Source: Mycobacterium kyorinense
GTDB lineage: Bacteria; Actinomycetota; Actinomycetes; Mycobacteriales; Mycobacteriaceae
Length of the DNA stretch: 56,235 nucleotides
NCBI RefSeq assembly: GCF_002101735.1
Contig: NZ_LQPE01000150.1
Coordinates: forward strand, 1 to 56,235
Direction: 5' to 3'
Positions within the stretch are counted from its first letter, which is position 1. Each line of letters opens with the position of its first letter. Positions 40,984 to 50,188 of this stretch are shown piece by piece. Made by a program: the position numbers and the translations under genes. Below the pieces are notes generated by a model. It did no database searches and was not told the DNA's origin. It saw only the letters and a program-made list of their open reading frames with translations.

Positions 40984-41834
40984 ATGAAACCAGCGCCTGT
41001 TCTCGCCGGGCCCGTCGACGAGGTGCGGCGCGCCGACGCAGACACCAGAGCCGCCTTGGCCGCCGCGGTCGCCCGCGGCGTCGAGTTGTGGCGCGGTATC
41101 GACAATCCCGGCGCGCGCGTGCCTGGGCTGAGGTGGACCGCCGCCGAGACCGCGGCGCATGTGGTCGGCGATATGCGTGAATACGCCGAAGCGCTGACCC
41201 GCCAGCTGCGCGGCGACGTCGACGGCGACGCGATCCCGGCCGGGTCGCCGGCCAAGTTGCGGACGCGGTCAACGACCGCCACCTCGTCGATGTCGCCGAA
41301 CGTGACCCACGTCGGCTGGCCGACATGCTGCACGAAACGGCCGAGCACTACCTGGGAGCCGCGGCTGCCGTGGACCACACCCCGATCGTCACCGCCGACA
41401 GCCTCGTCCTGGAACCGTCGTTCATGACGTGTTTGTTGCTGGGCGAGCAGTTGGTGCACGGGCTGGACATCGCGCGGGCCACCGGCAGACCATGGACGAT
41501 CAGCCGCGAGGATGCCTTGCGGGTGGTGCCCGCCGCGCTGGCGTTGGCGCCGAACTACCTGCGGCAGTCGCGAACTCGCGACATGCACGTCAGCTTCGAA
41601 CTGCGGATGCGCGGCGGCGGCCGGTATCGGATCGCCGTCGACGACGGCAGCGCCGTCGTTTCCGCGGCAGGCGGCAAGGCGGACTGCGTCATCACCGCCG
41701 ACCCGGTCACGTTCCTGCTGCTCGGCTTCGGCCGGGTGGCGCAGTGGCCGCAAATCATCCGCGGCAAGCTGGTCGCCGGCGGCCGCAAGCCCTGGCTGGC
41801 GGCCAAGTTCGCCACTCTGCTGGCCAGCCCGTAA
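40984..41834 (+). pseudogene. Maleylpyruvate isomerase/DinB-like protein, frameshifted
   Basis: The ATG 40984 follows GGAGG (40973-40977). The first frame reads LWRGIDNPGARVPGLRWTAAETAAHVVGDM, the mycothiol-dependent maleylpyruvate-isomerase N-terminal type (TIGR03083-like, metal-binding His), to about 41258. Then the other frame continues MLHETAEHYLG ... GEQLVHGLDIARATGRPW and an SCP2-like C-terminal domain to 41834. Restoring one G in AAGTTGCGGACG near 41258 fuses both into about 283 residues. Sequence error is possible. Divergent from its presumed TetR regulator. Confidence 0.82.
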
Positions 41835-41861
41835 CCGGACGGGGTCGCTACCCTGGGGACA

Positions 41862-43166
41862 ATGACGTCCGTCGTGATCGTGGGTAGTGGCTTCACCGGT
41901 TTCGAGTGCGCGCGCCGACTGGCCCGCAAGGTGGGCAGACGCGATGTCGACATCACGATCGTTTCGCCGGTCGACTACATGCTCTACACACCGTTGCTGC
42001 CCGACGTGGCGGGAGGTGTGGTCGACGCCCGGTTCGTCACGATCCCGCTGGCCGGCACGCTGCATGGTGTGCGCAAGGTGCGGGGCCGCGTCGAAAGTGT
42101 CGACCTGGACCGGCACACCCTCACCTTCACCGACCTCGAGCAGCGCGCCAGTGAGCTGTCCTGGGATCGGCTGGTGCTCACCCCGGGATCGGTCACCCGG
42201 CTATTCGACATCCCCGGACTAGCCACGTACGCAAGGGGTTTGAAGTCCATCGCGGAAGCGCTGTACCTCCGCGACCACGTCCTCGAGCAACTCGAGCTGT
42301 CCTGTCTGGAGTCTGACCACGAAAGCGCACAGGCGCGGCGCACGATCGTCGTCGTCGGGGCGTCGTACTCCGGAACCGAGCTCACCGCACAGCTGCGCGC
42401 GCTGGCCGACGCCGCCGCCAAGCACATGGATTTTGAATCCGGCGACGTCAAGTTTCTGCTTCTCGACCTGGCGGAACAGGTGATGCCCGAAGTCGGAGAA
42501 AAGCTGGGCGACAAGGCAATGCGCGTGCTTCGGCGCCGCGGTGTCGACGTCCGGCTGGGCGTGACGCTGCGAGAGGTGCATCCCGACTACGTGGTGCTGA
42601 GCGACGGCTCGCGGGTCAACACCCGCACCGTCGCCTGGGTAACCGGGGTGACGGCTGCGCCGCTCATCGAGACACTCGGCCTGCCAACGGAAAAGGGCCG
42701 CTTGAAGGTGCAGACCGACCTACAGGTCCCCGACCATCCCGACGTCTTCGCCGCCGGCGACGCCGCCGCCGTTCCCGATGTGACCCAGCCGGGGAAGATC
42801 ACCCCGCCGACCGCCCAGCACGCGATCCGTCAGGGCAAGGTGCTGGCCAACAACGTCGCCGCCAGCCTCGGCTACGGCAAGCCGAAGCAGTACAAGCACC
42901 GGAACATGGGCCTGGTGGTCGATCTCGGGCCGCGCTCCGCAGTCGCCAATCCGCTGGGCGTGCACCTGTCCGGATACCCGGCGAAGTTCGTCACCCGGTC
43001 GTATCACCTCTACGCCATACCGCGATTCGTCAACCGGTGGGCGGTGTCGCTGGCCTACGTGACCGACATGTTCTTCGCCCGCACGCTGGTGTCGATGGGA
43101 TTGTCGACGCAAAGCGACGCCGAGTTCTCCACCAGCGAAGGGATTCCGCTGCCGAAGACCGACTGA
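41862..43166 (+). CDS. Type II NADH dehydrogenase-like flavoprotein
   Basis: A 434-aa FAD/NAD(P) oxidoreductase. The FAD motif VVIVGSGFTGFECARRL is at the N-terminus, the NADH motif IVVVGASYSGTELTAQL near residue 161, and the second FAD motif DVFAAGDAAAV near 296. The C-terminal amphipathic segment (YHLYAIPRFVNRWAVSLAYVTDMFF) would attach it to the membrane, as in NDH-2. ATG 41862 lies 7 nt after TACCCT and may be leaderless. It is a third NDH-2-like type, distinct from ndh/ndhA, and its electron acceptor is unproved. Confidence 0.88.
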   Translation: MTSVVIVGSGFTGFECARRLARKVGRRDVDITIVSPVDYMLYTPLLPDVAGGVVDARFVTIPLAGTLHGVRKVRGRVESVDLDRHTLTFTDLEQRASELSWDRLVLTPGSVTRLFDIPGLATYARGLKSIAEALYLRDHVLEQLELSCLESDHESAQARRTIVVVGASYSGTELTAQLRALADAAAKHMDFESGDVKFLLLDLAEQVMPEVGEKLGDKAMRVLRRRGVDVRLGVTLREVHPDYVVLSDGSRVNTRTVAWVTGVTAAPLIETLGLPTEKGRLKVQTDLQVPDHPDVFAAGDAAAVPDVTQPGKITPPTAQHAIRQGKVLANNVAASLGYGKPKQYKHRNMGLVVDLGPRSAVANPLGVHLSGYPAKFVTRSYHLYAIPRFVNRWAVSLAYVTDMFFARTLVSMGLSTQSDAEFSTSEGIPLPKTD

Positions 43167-43175
43167 GGCGTGCCT

Positions 43176-45035
43176 TTACAGCGTCTGGTGGCGACCGAAG
43201 TACTTGTGGTCTTCGCTGTAACCGCCGTAGCCGCTGCCGATTTCGGAGTAGTGCTCGACGAACTCGATGCCCTTGATCCACTTGACTTGCTTGAAGCCGT
43301 GCTGCAACTCGTTGCGCAAGCGCAGCGGCTTACCGTGCATGTAGGGCAGCGGCTGGTCGTTCATGTTGTAGGCCAGCATCGACATGTGGTGCCACATTTG
43401 GTCGATGGGATGCGCGTTGTAGTAGATCCCACCGGTGGCGCCCAGGCCCATCGAGTAGAACACCACCCACTTGGCCTGAGGCAGCGGTTTGACGATCTCC
43501 ATCAGCGTCTTCATTTGCACGCCACCCCATTTGGCGACACCCGACCAGGCCTGGATGCAGAAGTGCTGGGTGATCTGGTCGTGGTAGGGCAGAGCCTTCA
43601 AATCGTCGAGCGAGAACTCCATCGGGTTCTCGACGAGCCCGTAAACCTTGAGCCGCCAATCCCGGAAGTCGTTCTTCTCCAATTCCTTGTACTCGACGGT
43701 CTCCGGCAACCGGCCGTTGCGCCAGTGGTGCGGCGAGATGTCTTCTTCGGTGAAAGCGCCTGGCTTCGGGTTGAGGTTTTCCAGCAGCCGCTGGAAGGGG
43801 CCGATCAACGCGTATCCGACCCGCTGCACCACGCGCGGGTGCCGGATGGTGAACGGCGTGGCCCACACCCAGGCGACCGCCGTCACCAGCATCGCAACGG
43901 TGAACACCAGGAAGCCGGCCCAACTGTTGTCGTCGCGGGCCGCGAACATGTGGTTGAGGTTGCGCAGCGCGTCGGTGGCGAACACCAGCGTGACGTGCAC
44001 GAGGATGAAGAACAGGAAGTAGACCAGCACCACGAAGTGCAGCGAGCGGGCGATCTGGATATTCAGCCGCTTGCTGATGATGGTGAGGCGCTGCGAAAGC
44101 GCCGGCGACATGCCCAGGCCGGTGATCAGCGCCGCCGGCGCGGCGATGAAGACGGTGGTGAAGTACGCCAGCAACTGCATGCCGTTGTAGGCCTCCCACC
44201 CGTTGTCGGTCGGCCAGTGCAGCGACAGGTACTGGATGGCCACCGACGCGGCGTTGGGGAAGACGTCCCAACTGGTCGGCACGATGTGCCGCCACTGCCC
44301 GGTGGTGAACAGCAGCACGTAGAACACCGCGCCGTTGAGCAGCCACAGCACGTCCACACCGAGATGCCACCAGCGGGCCAGCCCGATCGAGTGGCGGAAG
44401 CCGGGCAGCCCGAAATGCCGGGGCAGTGCGACGGTGTCGGCGTTGGCGGTCCAGTACTCGTCGTCTGGGACTGGCGGGCCGACCCGCAGCCACTCGTCCT
44501 TGCCGGGCGTGGAGTTGCGGCTGAAGTACAACCGCGGGTGATCGCAGAGGATCTGGATGCCCGTCCGGATGATGAACATCATCATGAACAGGTTGAAGAA
44601 GTGGGTCCAGCCGACCCAGGCCGGCATGCCGGGGATGACACCGGACGGGTCAGAACCGGGGTATCGCCCGACGAAGTCCCGCACAGCGGGCGTGTTGTAG
44701 AGGCCCTTGCCGATCGCCACCCCGGCGACCAGCAGCGCGAAGCCGATTGGAATCAGCCAGAGCAGATTGAACCACTTGTCGCGGCCCACCCGCAGTTTCG
44801 GCGCAGTGGCCCGCCGGGTGAGGTCGAATCCGCCGCCGTAGTTCTCCACATCGACGACGTCGTGGGCCTTGTGCACCTCGGTGCGGTAGCCCTGCTCCAG
44901 CTCCATTTCCACGTCGACGACCTCGGCGGGAAAGTCGACATGGTGGGTGGAGTCTGTCGGTACGACGTCGGTCTCGGCCAAATCGATGCGCCCCTCGGGG
45001 CCATTAGCGTCCGTGGTCGTCACGCGGCCGAACAT
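43176..45035 (-). CDS. Sulfite-oxidase-like molybdopterin enzyme fused to a cytochrome b-like membrane domain (Rv0218 type)
   Basis: 619 residues. The N-terminal 100 residues are soluble; several TM helices (about 105-400) carry His residues in a cytochrome-b561-like layout (WVGWTHFFNLFMMMFI, SLHFVVLVYFLFFILVHV). The C-terminal 215 residues are the SUOX-type molybdopterin domain with Mo-ligating Cys493 in HFCIQAWSGVAKWGG. The fusion would pass electrons from the outer Mo site into the membrane. ATG 45035 is used; GTG 45023 is possible. M. tuberculosis Rv0218 is a shorter relative. Confidence 0.85.
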   Translation of the reverse strand: MFGRVTTTDANGPEGRIDLAETDVVPTDSTHHVDFPAEVVDVEMELEQGYRTEVHKAHDVVDVENYGGGFDLTRRATAPKLRVGRDKWFNLLWLIPIGFALLVAGVAIGKGLYNTPAVRDFVGRYPGSDPSGVIPGMPAWVGWTHFFNLFMMMFIIRTGIQILCDHPRLYFSRNSTPGKDEWLRVGPPVPDDEYWTANADTVALPRHFGLPGFRHSIGLARWWHLGVDVLWLLNGAVFYVLLFTTGQWRHIVPTSWDVFPNAASVAIQYLSLHWPTDNGWEAYNGMQLLAYFTTVFIAAPAALITGLGMSPALSQRLTIISKRLNIQIARSLHFVVLVYFLFFILVHVTLVFATDALRNLNHMFAARDDNSWAGFLVFTVAMLVTAVAWVWATPFTIRHPRVVQRVGYALIGPFQRLLENLNPKPGAFTEEDISPHHWRNGRLPETVEYKELEKNDFRDWRLKVYGLVENPMEFSLDDLKALPYHDQITQHFCIQAWSGVAKWGGVQMKTLMEIVKPLPQAKWVVFYSMGLGATGGIYYNAHPIDQMWHHMSMLAYNMNDQPLPYMHGKPLRLRNELQHGFKQVKWIKGIEFVEHYSEIGSGYGGYSEDHKYFGRHQTL

Positions 45036-45475
45036 ACACGAAACGCCATTGTTACCGCGGTAAACATCAGGGAAACACTGGCCGTGAATTCCCTGCTCAT
45101 AGCCGCGTCTGGAGAGTGGTGCAAACGCGGCGCCCCGAATTGAGTCGCATATGCGGATATTTTTAGCCTGCTATTCCGAATATACGGTTAGGACGCCCAT
45201 TTGTTCGCGCGGTTGCGCCGGCCGAAAGCCGATCGGCTCGGCTGCCTGTCGGTGGTGCCTAATCGTTGGTGGCCGCCGAAAACGTTCTGGCGCTGGGCTC
45301 TTAGCACACACAGGTGGTCAGCACCAGCCCCGCCCACGAGCCAGGACCGGCAACGGCAGTGAGATTCGTCACACTGCGCGCGCCACTACGCACGGCGTCA
45401 CGCAAGCCCACCCGGCACGTTGGCCGCCGGGCAACTAACGTCACGCCGGACGGCGCGCGAGTGAGGTCCTGCGAA
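45036..45475. other. 440-bp divergent intergenic region
   Basis: No convincing gene. It holds the palindrome at 45052, a 10-bp palindrome CGCATATGCG at 45146-45155, and an AT-rich run (45140-45200, GGATATTTTTAGCC and CCGAATATACGG) that probably contains promoters for the glycosyltransferase. A long open frame from 45314 runs into the glycosyltransferase but has no family similarity. Confidence 0.5.
45052..45063. promoter_or_regulatory. Palindrome upstream of the molybdopterin enzyme
   Basis: TTACCGCGGTAA is a perfect 12-bp palindrome 17 nt before the enzyme ATG, in the position of an operator or the promoter core. No cognate regulator is adjacent. Confidence 0.35.
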
Positions 45476-46630
45476 ATGAAATTTGCGTTGGCAAGCTACG
45501 GAAGCCGCGGCGACGTCGAGCCGTTCGCCGCGGTGGGGCGCGAGCTACTGCGTCGCGGCCACGACGTGTGCATGGCCGCCCCGCCACACATGCTCGGGAT
45601 CGTCGAGTCGGCCGGGCTTGCCGGAGTGGCCTACGGGCCGAACCCACAGCCTCGCCACGCCCAAAATCCGCTCAGCATGATCGGCGAGCTAATGGACCAC
45701 GTCAGCCAGGCTCTGGCGGCATCGGCCGCGACACTCACGCAGCTGGCACAGAGTGCCGACCTGCTGTTGACGGGCACCAGCGAGCAGGGACTGGCCGCCA
45801 ACGTCGCGGAGCGTTACGGCATTCCGCTGGCCGCGCTGCACTTCTTCCCGGCGCCGGTGTCGGCGCCCGGATCGCCGTTCGAGAACGTGACAGCACAGGT
45901 GGACGAGGCTCAACGCCGGGCCCTGGGATTGCCTGCGGAGCAGGTGGTGCGGGGCCCAACGCTGGAGATCCAGGCCTACGACGAGCTGTGCTTTCCCGAC
46001 CTGGCGGCCGAATGGGCGAAAGGCAATACCCGACGGCCTTTCGTCGGCGCGTTGACGCTGGAGTTGCCTACCGATGCCGACGACGAGGTCTTGGCGTGGA
46101 TCGGCGCGGCAACACCACCGGTCTACTTCGGCTTCGGCAGCAGCGTTCGGCTGGCATCTGTGGCTGACACGATCGCCGTGATCGGCGAGGCATGCGCGCA
46201 GCTGGGTGAGCGAGCGTTGATTTGCTCTGGCGCAAGCGAATTCGGCGACATTCCGCAGTTCGACCACGTCAAGGTCGCCGACACAGTGAACCACGCGGCC
46301 GTCCTGCCGGCGTGCCGAGCGGTCGTCCATCATGGCGGTGCCGGGACCACCGCCGCGGGCATGCGGGCCGGGGTCCCCACGTTGATCCTCTGGCGCTGGC
46401 TGGATCAGCCGCTCTGGGCAGACGTGGTTACTCGCCTGAAAATCGGTTCAGGACACCAGTTTTCGGATACCACGCTGGAATCTCTGGTGGCGGACATGGA
46501 ATCGCTCCTGACGCCGCAATGCCTCGCCCGCGCCCGCGAGGTCGCCGCCCAGCTGACTAAACCCGCCGAAAGCGCCGCTCTGGCAGCCGATCTGCTGGAA
46601 GACACCGCCCGCCGTGGCCGTATGGATTAG
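45476..46630 (+). CDS. GT1-family glycosyltransferase (Rv1524/Rv1526c-like)
   Basis: A 384-aa UDP/dTDP-sugar-dependent transferase with N-terminal acceptor domain MKFALASYGSRGDVEPFAAVG and C-terminal donor site AVVHHGGAGTTAAGMRAG near residue 285. Relatives glycosylate glycopeptidolipids or phenolic lipids. It appears about 40 residues shorter than Rv1526c between residues 60 and 110, in the acceptor domain. ATG 45476 has GAGGT 8 nt upstream. The stop shares bases with that of the converging NTF2 gene (TTAG). Confidence 0.85.
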   Translation: MKFALASYGSRGDVEPFAAVGRELLRRGHDVCMAAPPHMLGIVESAGLAGVAYGPNPQPRHAQNPLSMIGELMDHVSQALAASAATLTQLAQSADLLLTGTSEQGLAANVAERYGIPLAALHFFPAPVSAPGSPFENVTAQVDEAQRRALGLPAEQVVRGPTLEIQAYDELCFPDLAAEWAKGNTRRPFVGALTLELPTDADDEVLAWIGAATPPVYFGFGSSVRLASVADTIAVIGEACAQLGERALICSGASEFGDIPQFDHVKVADTVNHAAVLPACRAVVHHGGAGTTAAGMRAGVPTLILWRWLDQPLWADVVTRLKIGSGHQFSDTTLESLVADMESLLTPQCLARAREVAAQLTKPAESAALAADLLEDTARRGRMD

Positions 46631-47088
46631 CGCGACCGTACGCGTCGCACCGGCCGGGTTTCGATCGCGTTGATCGTCAGCTCACGCCGGTTGATCCGCC
46701 AGCCGCCGTCGGCGCGCAGATACTCGTCGTCGTAGCGCAGGTGCCAGACGACGTCGGTGATCCGGTCCGCATCGCGGCTCCAATGGTGCGCGATGCAGGT
46801 AATGCGGCCGAGCGCGGTGTCGGGTCGCGCGCCCTCGTCGTAGACCTCGCCGACGATCGCGTGCTCGGTGCGCACGGTGACGGCGACCCTGGCGATCGCC
46901 GCTGCGATGGCGGCCCGACCGCTGTGGCGCTGAACCGGTTCCAGCGAGGCCGGCGGGTCGGGCACCGCAAGTTGGGCTGTTTCAGTGAAAAGTGCTGCAA
47001 CAGCGTCGAATTGGCGATCATCGACGTCGGCGGCGTATCGGTGCACCAGATCGGACAGTGCCGCGCGCTCGCTCGCGGTGAGCGTCAT
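46627..47088 (-). CDS. NTF2/SnoaL-like protein
   Basis: A 153-aa single-domain cone fold: LSDLVHRYAADVDDRQFDAVAALFTETA and a C-terminal WRINRRELTINAIE strand. It resembles the limonene-hydratase/steroid-isomerase type. ATG 47088 overlaps the LLM oxidoreductase stop by 4 nt, so the two are coupled and may act on one substrate. Similar in fold to the protein at 27716. Confidence 0.82.
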   Translation of the reverse strand: MTLTASERAALSDLVHRYAADVDDRQFDAVAALFTETAQLAVPDPPASLEPVQRHSGRAAIAAAIARVAVTVRTEHAIVGEVYDEGARPDTALGRITCIAHHWSRDADRITDVVWHLRYDDEYLRADGGWRINRRELTINAIETRPVRRVRSR

Positions 47089-47966
47089 GGCGCCAGCGAC
47101 AGACGTTGTGCGCAGGCTGACAATGCGTCTTTGGCCTGCTCGATGTCGGTGATCGGCGGCATGGCCAACACGATCCGGTCGGCGCCCTGCTCGAGCAGCC
47201 TGTCCGCGCGTTCGGCGTCGATCTTGCTGACCGAGTGGCCCAATGACACCTCCAGGCGGTCAGGGTCGCGGCCCGCGGCCAAGGCCTCGTCGCGCATCAG
47301 CGACAGCAGTGCGCTCAGCCCGGAGCCGGCGACCCCCAACGGCTGAAAACCGTCGCCGAGGCGCCCGGCCCGTCGGGCCGCCGCGGCGCTGTGCCCGCCG
47401 ATGTGCACTGGAAGGCCGGCGCCTGCAACGGGTTTCGGATAGCAAGTGATGTCGTCGAAGTGGAAGAACTCGCCATGGTGGCTGACCCCGTGCGCTCGGT
47501 CGTCCCACAGCGCCCGCAGCACCGCCAACTGCTCGTCGGCCCGCCGGCCCCGGCTGCCGAATTCGGTTCCGCAGGCTTCGATTTCTTCACGCAGCCAACC
47601 GACACCGACGCACAACCGCAGCCGCCCGCCCGACAGCACGTCGACGGTGGCCGCCCGCTTGGCCAGCACGACCGGATGGTGATTGGGCAGCACCAGAACC
47701 CCGGTGGCCAGACCGAGCCGCTCGGTGTGACCAGCCAAGAACGCCAGCAGGTCAAGCGGATCGGGGACCGGGCAGTCCGCCGCGAGTTCCACCCGGCCCG
47801 AGCTGTCGTAGGGGTAGACACTGTCGTAGCGGGTCGCCAGCACGGTGTGCTCGACGACCACGATCGACTCGAAGCCGCAGACCTCCAGATGCCGCGCAAA
47901 CGCCGCCATCCACGCGGGATCGCCGGTGACACCGGCGCCGACCGGGGCGACCACCGCGACTTTCAT
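47085..47966 (-). CDS. LLM-class F420-dependent oxidoreductase
   Basis: 293 residues of the luciferase-like TIM barrel: EHTVLATRYDSVYPYD, GVLVLPNHHPVVLAKRAATVDVLSGGRLRLCVGVGW and VHIGGHSAAAARRAGRLGDGF are family signatures. Such enzymes use F420 in mycobacteria. ATG 47966 is the family start; a longer frame to 48275 lies in malQ. It is 11 nt after malQ and coupled to the NTF2 gene. Confidence 0.88.
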   Translation of the reverse strand: MKVAVVAPVGAGVTGDPAWMAAFARHLEVCGFESIVVVEHTVLATRYDSVYPYDSSGRVELAADCPVPDPLDLLAFLAGHTERLGLATGVLVLPNHHPVVLAKRAATVDVLSGGRLRLCVGVGWLREEIEACGTEFGSRGRRADEQLAVLRALWDDRAHGVSHHGEFFHFDDITCYPKPVAGAGLPVHIGGHSAAAARRAGRLGDGFQPLGVAGSGLSALLSLMRDEALAAGRDPDRLEVSLGHSVSKIDAERADRLLEQGADRIVLAMPPITDIEQAKDALSACAQRLSLAP

Positions 47967-47977
47967 CACCCGTGAGG

Positions 47978-50107
47978 TTAACCGGCCGTCTGGGCGTGCA
48001 GCGTCTCGGCCAGCCGGGCGGCACGCGGGTCGGTGAAGACGTCCTCGAGCAGCACCGGCCGACCGTCCGGACCGGACAGCGGGACCCGCCAATTGGGGTA
48101 CTCGTCGGTGGTCCCCGGCTGGTTTTGGGTGCGGTGGTCGCCGACCGCGTCGGTCAGCGCCAGACCCAGCAGCCGCGACGGCGTACGGCCCAGGTACTCG
48201 TGCAGCGCCACCACCGTTTCGTCGAGGTCGGCGTGCCGGCCCAGCAGCCCGACCCGGCGCAGCTCGGCCAGCCACGCCTCCCGATCGGCCTGGGCGGCGG
48301 CAAGTTCCTCGTCGACCGGCCGGGTCAGCAGCCCCAGCGAATCCCGAAGCCGCACATGCTCACCGGCCAGATACCCCGCGGTCGGCGGCAGGTCGTGCGT
48401 GGTGACCGACGACAGGCAGTACTCCCGCCAGCGCTCGGCCGGCAGCGGACCGCCGTCACCGTCGCGGTCGCGCTCGAACCACAGAATCGAGGTGCCCAGC
48501 ACGCCGCGCGCCCGCAGATAGTCACGCACCCACGGCTCGACCGTGCCGAGATCCTCACCGACCACCACGGCTCCGGCGCGATGGGCCTCCAGCGCGACGA
48601 TGCCGACCATCGCCTCGTGGTCGTAGCGCACATAAGTGCCGTGTGTGGGTGGCGAACCGTCGGGGATCCACCACAACCGGAAGAGTCCGATGATGTGGTC
48701 GATGCGCACCCCGCCGGCGTGCCGCAGGACGGCGCGGATCAGCGCCCGGAACGGCTGGTACTCCTGCTCGTCGAGCCGGTCCGGGCGCCACGGCGGCTGC
48801 GACCAGTCCTGGCCGAGCTGGTTGAACTCGTCCGGTGGCGCGCCGGCCGTCACACCCAGCGCCAGCGCGTCCTGCAGCGCCCAGGCGTCTGCGCCGCTGG
48901 GATGCACGCCAACGGCCAGGTCGGCCATGATGCCCAGCGACATGCCGGCCGCCACCGCCCGTGACTGGGCGGTGGCCAGCTGCTCGTCGAGCTGCCATTG
49001 CAGCCAGCGATGGAAGTCCACCTCCGCAGCGTGCTCGGCGACGAAATCGGCTACGCCGGGCGCGCCCGGGTGCTGCAGCGATTCCGGCCATTGACGCCAG
49101 TCACCGCCGTACTCCTCGGCCAGCGCACACCAGGTGGCGAAGTCGTCGAGGGCGGTGCCCTCGCGCGCGCAGAACGCCGCAAAGGCCAGTTGCCGGCCCG
49201 CCGAACGCGGAACCCGGTAGACGAGTTGCAGTGCCTTGCGCTTGGCCGCCCACGCGGTGTCGCGGTCGATGGAGTCGGAGGTGGCCGCGCGGTCGCGGGC
49301 CCGGTCACGCAGCCGCCGAACCCGGCCGCGTTTGGGTAGATACGCGAACTCCGGGATCGCCTCGACCCGCAGATACAGCGGGTTGACGAAGCGCCGCGAC
49401 GTCGGCAGATACGGCGACGGTTCCATCGGCTTGGTCGGGGTGGCCGCATGTAGCGGGTTGACCAACAGGTAGCCGGCGCCGTGCCGCGACGCCGACCAGA
49501 CCGCGAGGTCGGTGAGGTCGGTCAGGTCGCCGACACCCCACGACCGCGCCGATCGCACGCTATATAACTGTGCCGCCAGGCCCCAGGTGCGGCGAGCGCC
49601 GAGCCGCTCCGGCAGTCCCAGCCAGTCGGGCGTGACGATCAGCGCGGTGTCGGCCTTCTGGTCGCCGGACCGCAGATGCAGGCGGTGGTAGCCCAGCGGC
49701 AGGTCGGTGGGCAGCTCGAAGCTGGCCTCGCCGACCAGGCGGCCGTCGAGGTCGAACGGTCCGGTGAAGTTGTCGACCTGCCGCACCCCGCGGCGCCGCG
49801 TTCCGTCCTCGAGCTGCACCCACACCTCGGCGGGATGACCGTGGGTCACATGGGCCCAGAATCGGGTCTGCGCGCCCGCGCGGCCGACGACGGTGGCGGG
49901 CAGCGGACGCGCCCAGTACGCGCGGTCGAGGGCGGCCCGCGCGGCGGCACGTTCCGACTCGGTACCCGCGGCCACCCCGAACGCGGCGAGGACCGCCACC
50001 ACGGTGCTGTCCGGGACGGGCACCCGCCGACCGGTCCAGTCCTCGTAGTCGGTGGCGATCCCCAGCCGATCGGCAAGTTCGGTCAACGACGGGGCAGTGG
50101 ACGTCAT
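47978..50107 (-). CDS. malQ: 4-alpha-glucanotransferase (amylomaltase)
   Basis: A 709-aa GH77 enzyme that transfers maltosyl units between glucans. An N-terminal domain (1-150) precedes the barrel. PSPYLPTSRRFVNPLYLRVEAI, the nucleophile region RIDHIIGLFRLWWIPDG, the acid/base GEDLGTVEPWVRDYL and TTHDLPPTAGYL are all present. ATG 50107 matches the M. tuberculosis start; the frame extends to 50236. It is divergent from eccB5, the same pair as Rv1781c-Rv1782. Confidence 0.96.
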   Translation of the reverse strand: MTSTAPSLTELADRLGIATDYEDWTGRRVPVPDSTVVAVLAAFGVAAGTESERAAARAALDRAYWARPLPATVVGRAGAQTRFWAHVTHGHPAEVWVQLEDGTRRRGVRQVDNFTGPFDLDGRLVGEASFELPTDLPLGYHRLHLRSGDQKADTALIVTPDWLGLPERLGARRTWGLAAQLYSVRSARSWGVGDLTDLTDLAVWSASRHGAGYLLVNPLHAATPTKPMEPSPYLPTSRRFVNPLYLRVEAIPEFAYLPKRGRVRRLRDRARDRAATSDSIDRDTAWAAKRKALQLVYRVPRSAGRQLAFAAFCAREGTALDDFATWCALAEEYGGDWRQWPESLQHPGAPGVADFVAEHAAEVDFHRWLQWQLDEQLATAQSRAVAAGMSLGIMADLAVGVHPSGADAWALQDALALGVTAGAPPDEFNQLGQDWSQPPWRPDRLDEQEYQPFRALIRAVLRHAGGVRIDHIIGLFRLWWIPDGSPPTHGTYVRYDHEAMVGIVALEAHRAGAVVVGEDLGTVEPWVRDYLRARGVLGTSILWFERDRDGDGGPLPAERWREYCLSSVTTHDLPPTAGYLAGEHVRLRDSLGLLTRPVDEELAAAQADREAWLAELRRVGLLGRHADLDETVVALHEYLGRTPSRLLGLALTDAVGDHRTQNQPGTTDEYPNWRVPLSGPDGRPVLLEDVFTDPRAARLAETLHAQTAG

Positions 50108-50188
50108 GCAGCCAGTCTTGCAAGACGAGCCGACTTTGCTCCGCGTCGCTACCATTCCAATGAAGGCTTGAGGATTCCAGCAGGACAG

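Noticed and set aside
43170..45143. 657-aa plus-strand open frame
   Set aside because: Antisense shadow of the molybdopterin enzyme, whose own frame has clear motifs and TM helices.
45314..45475. 54-residue N-terminal extension of the glycosyltransferase
   Set aside because: The family starts at MKFALASYGSRGD, ATG 45476 has a good ribosome-binding site, and the extension lacks similarity.
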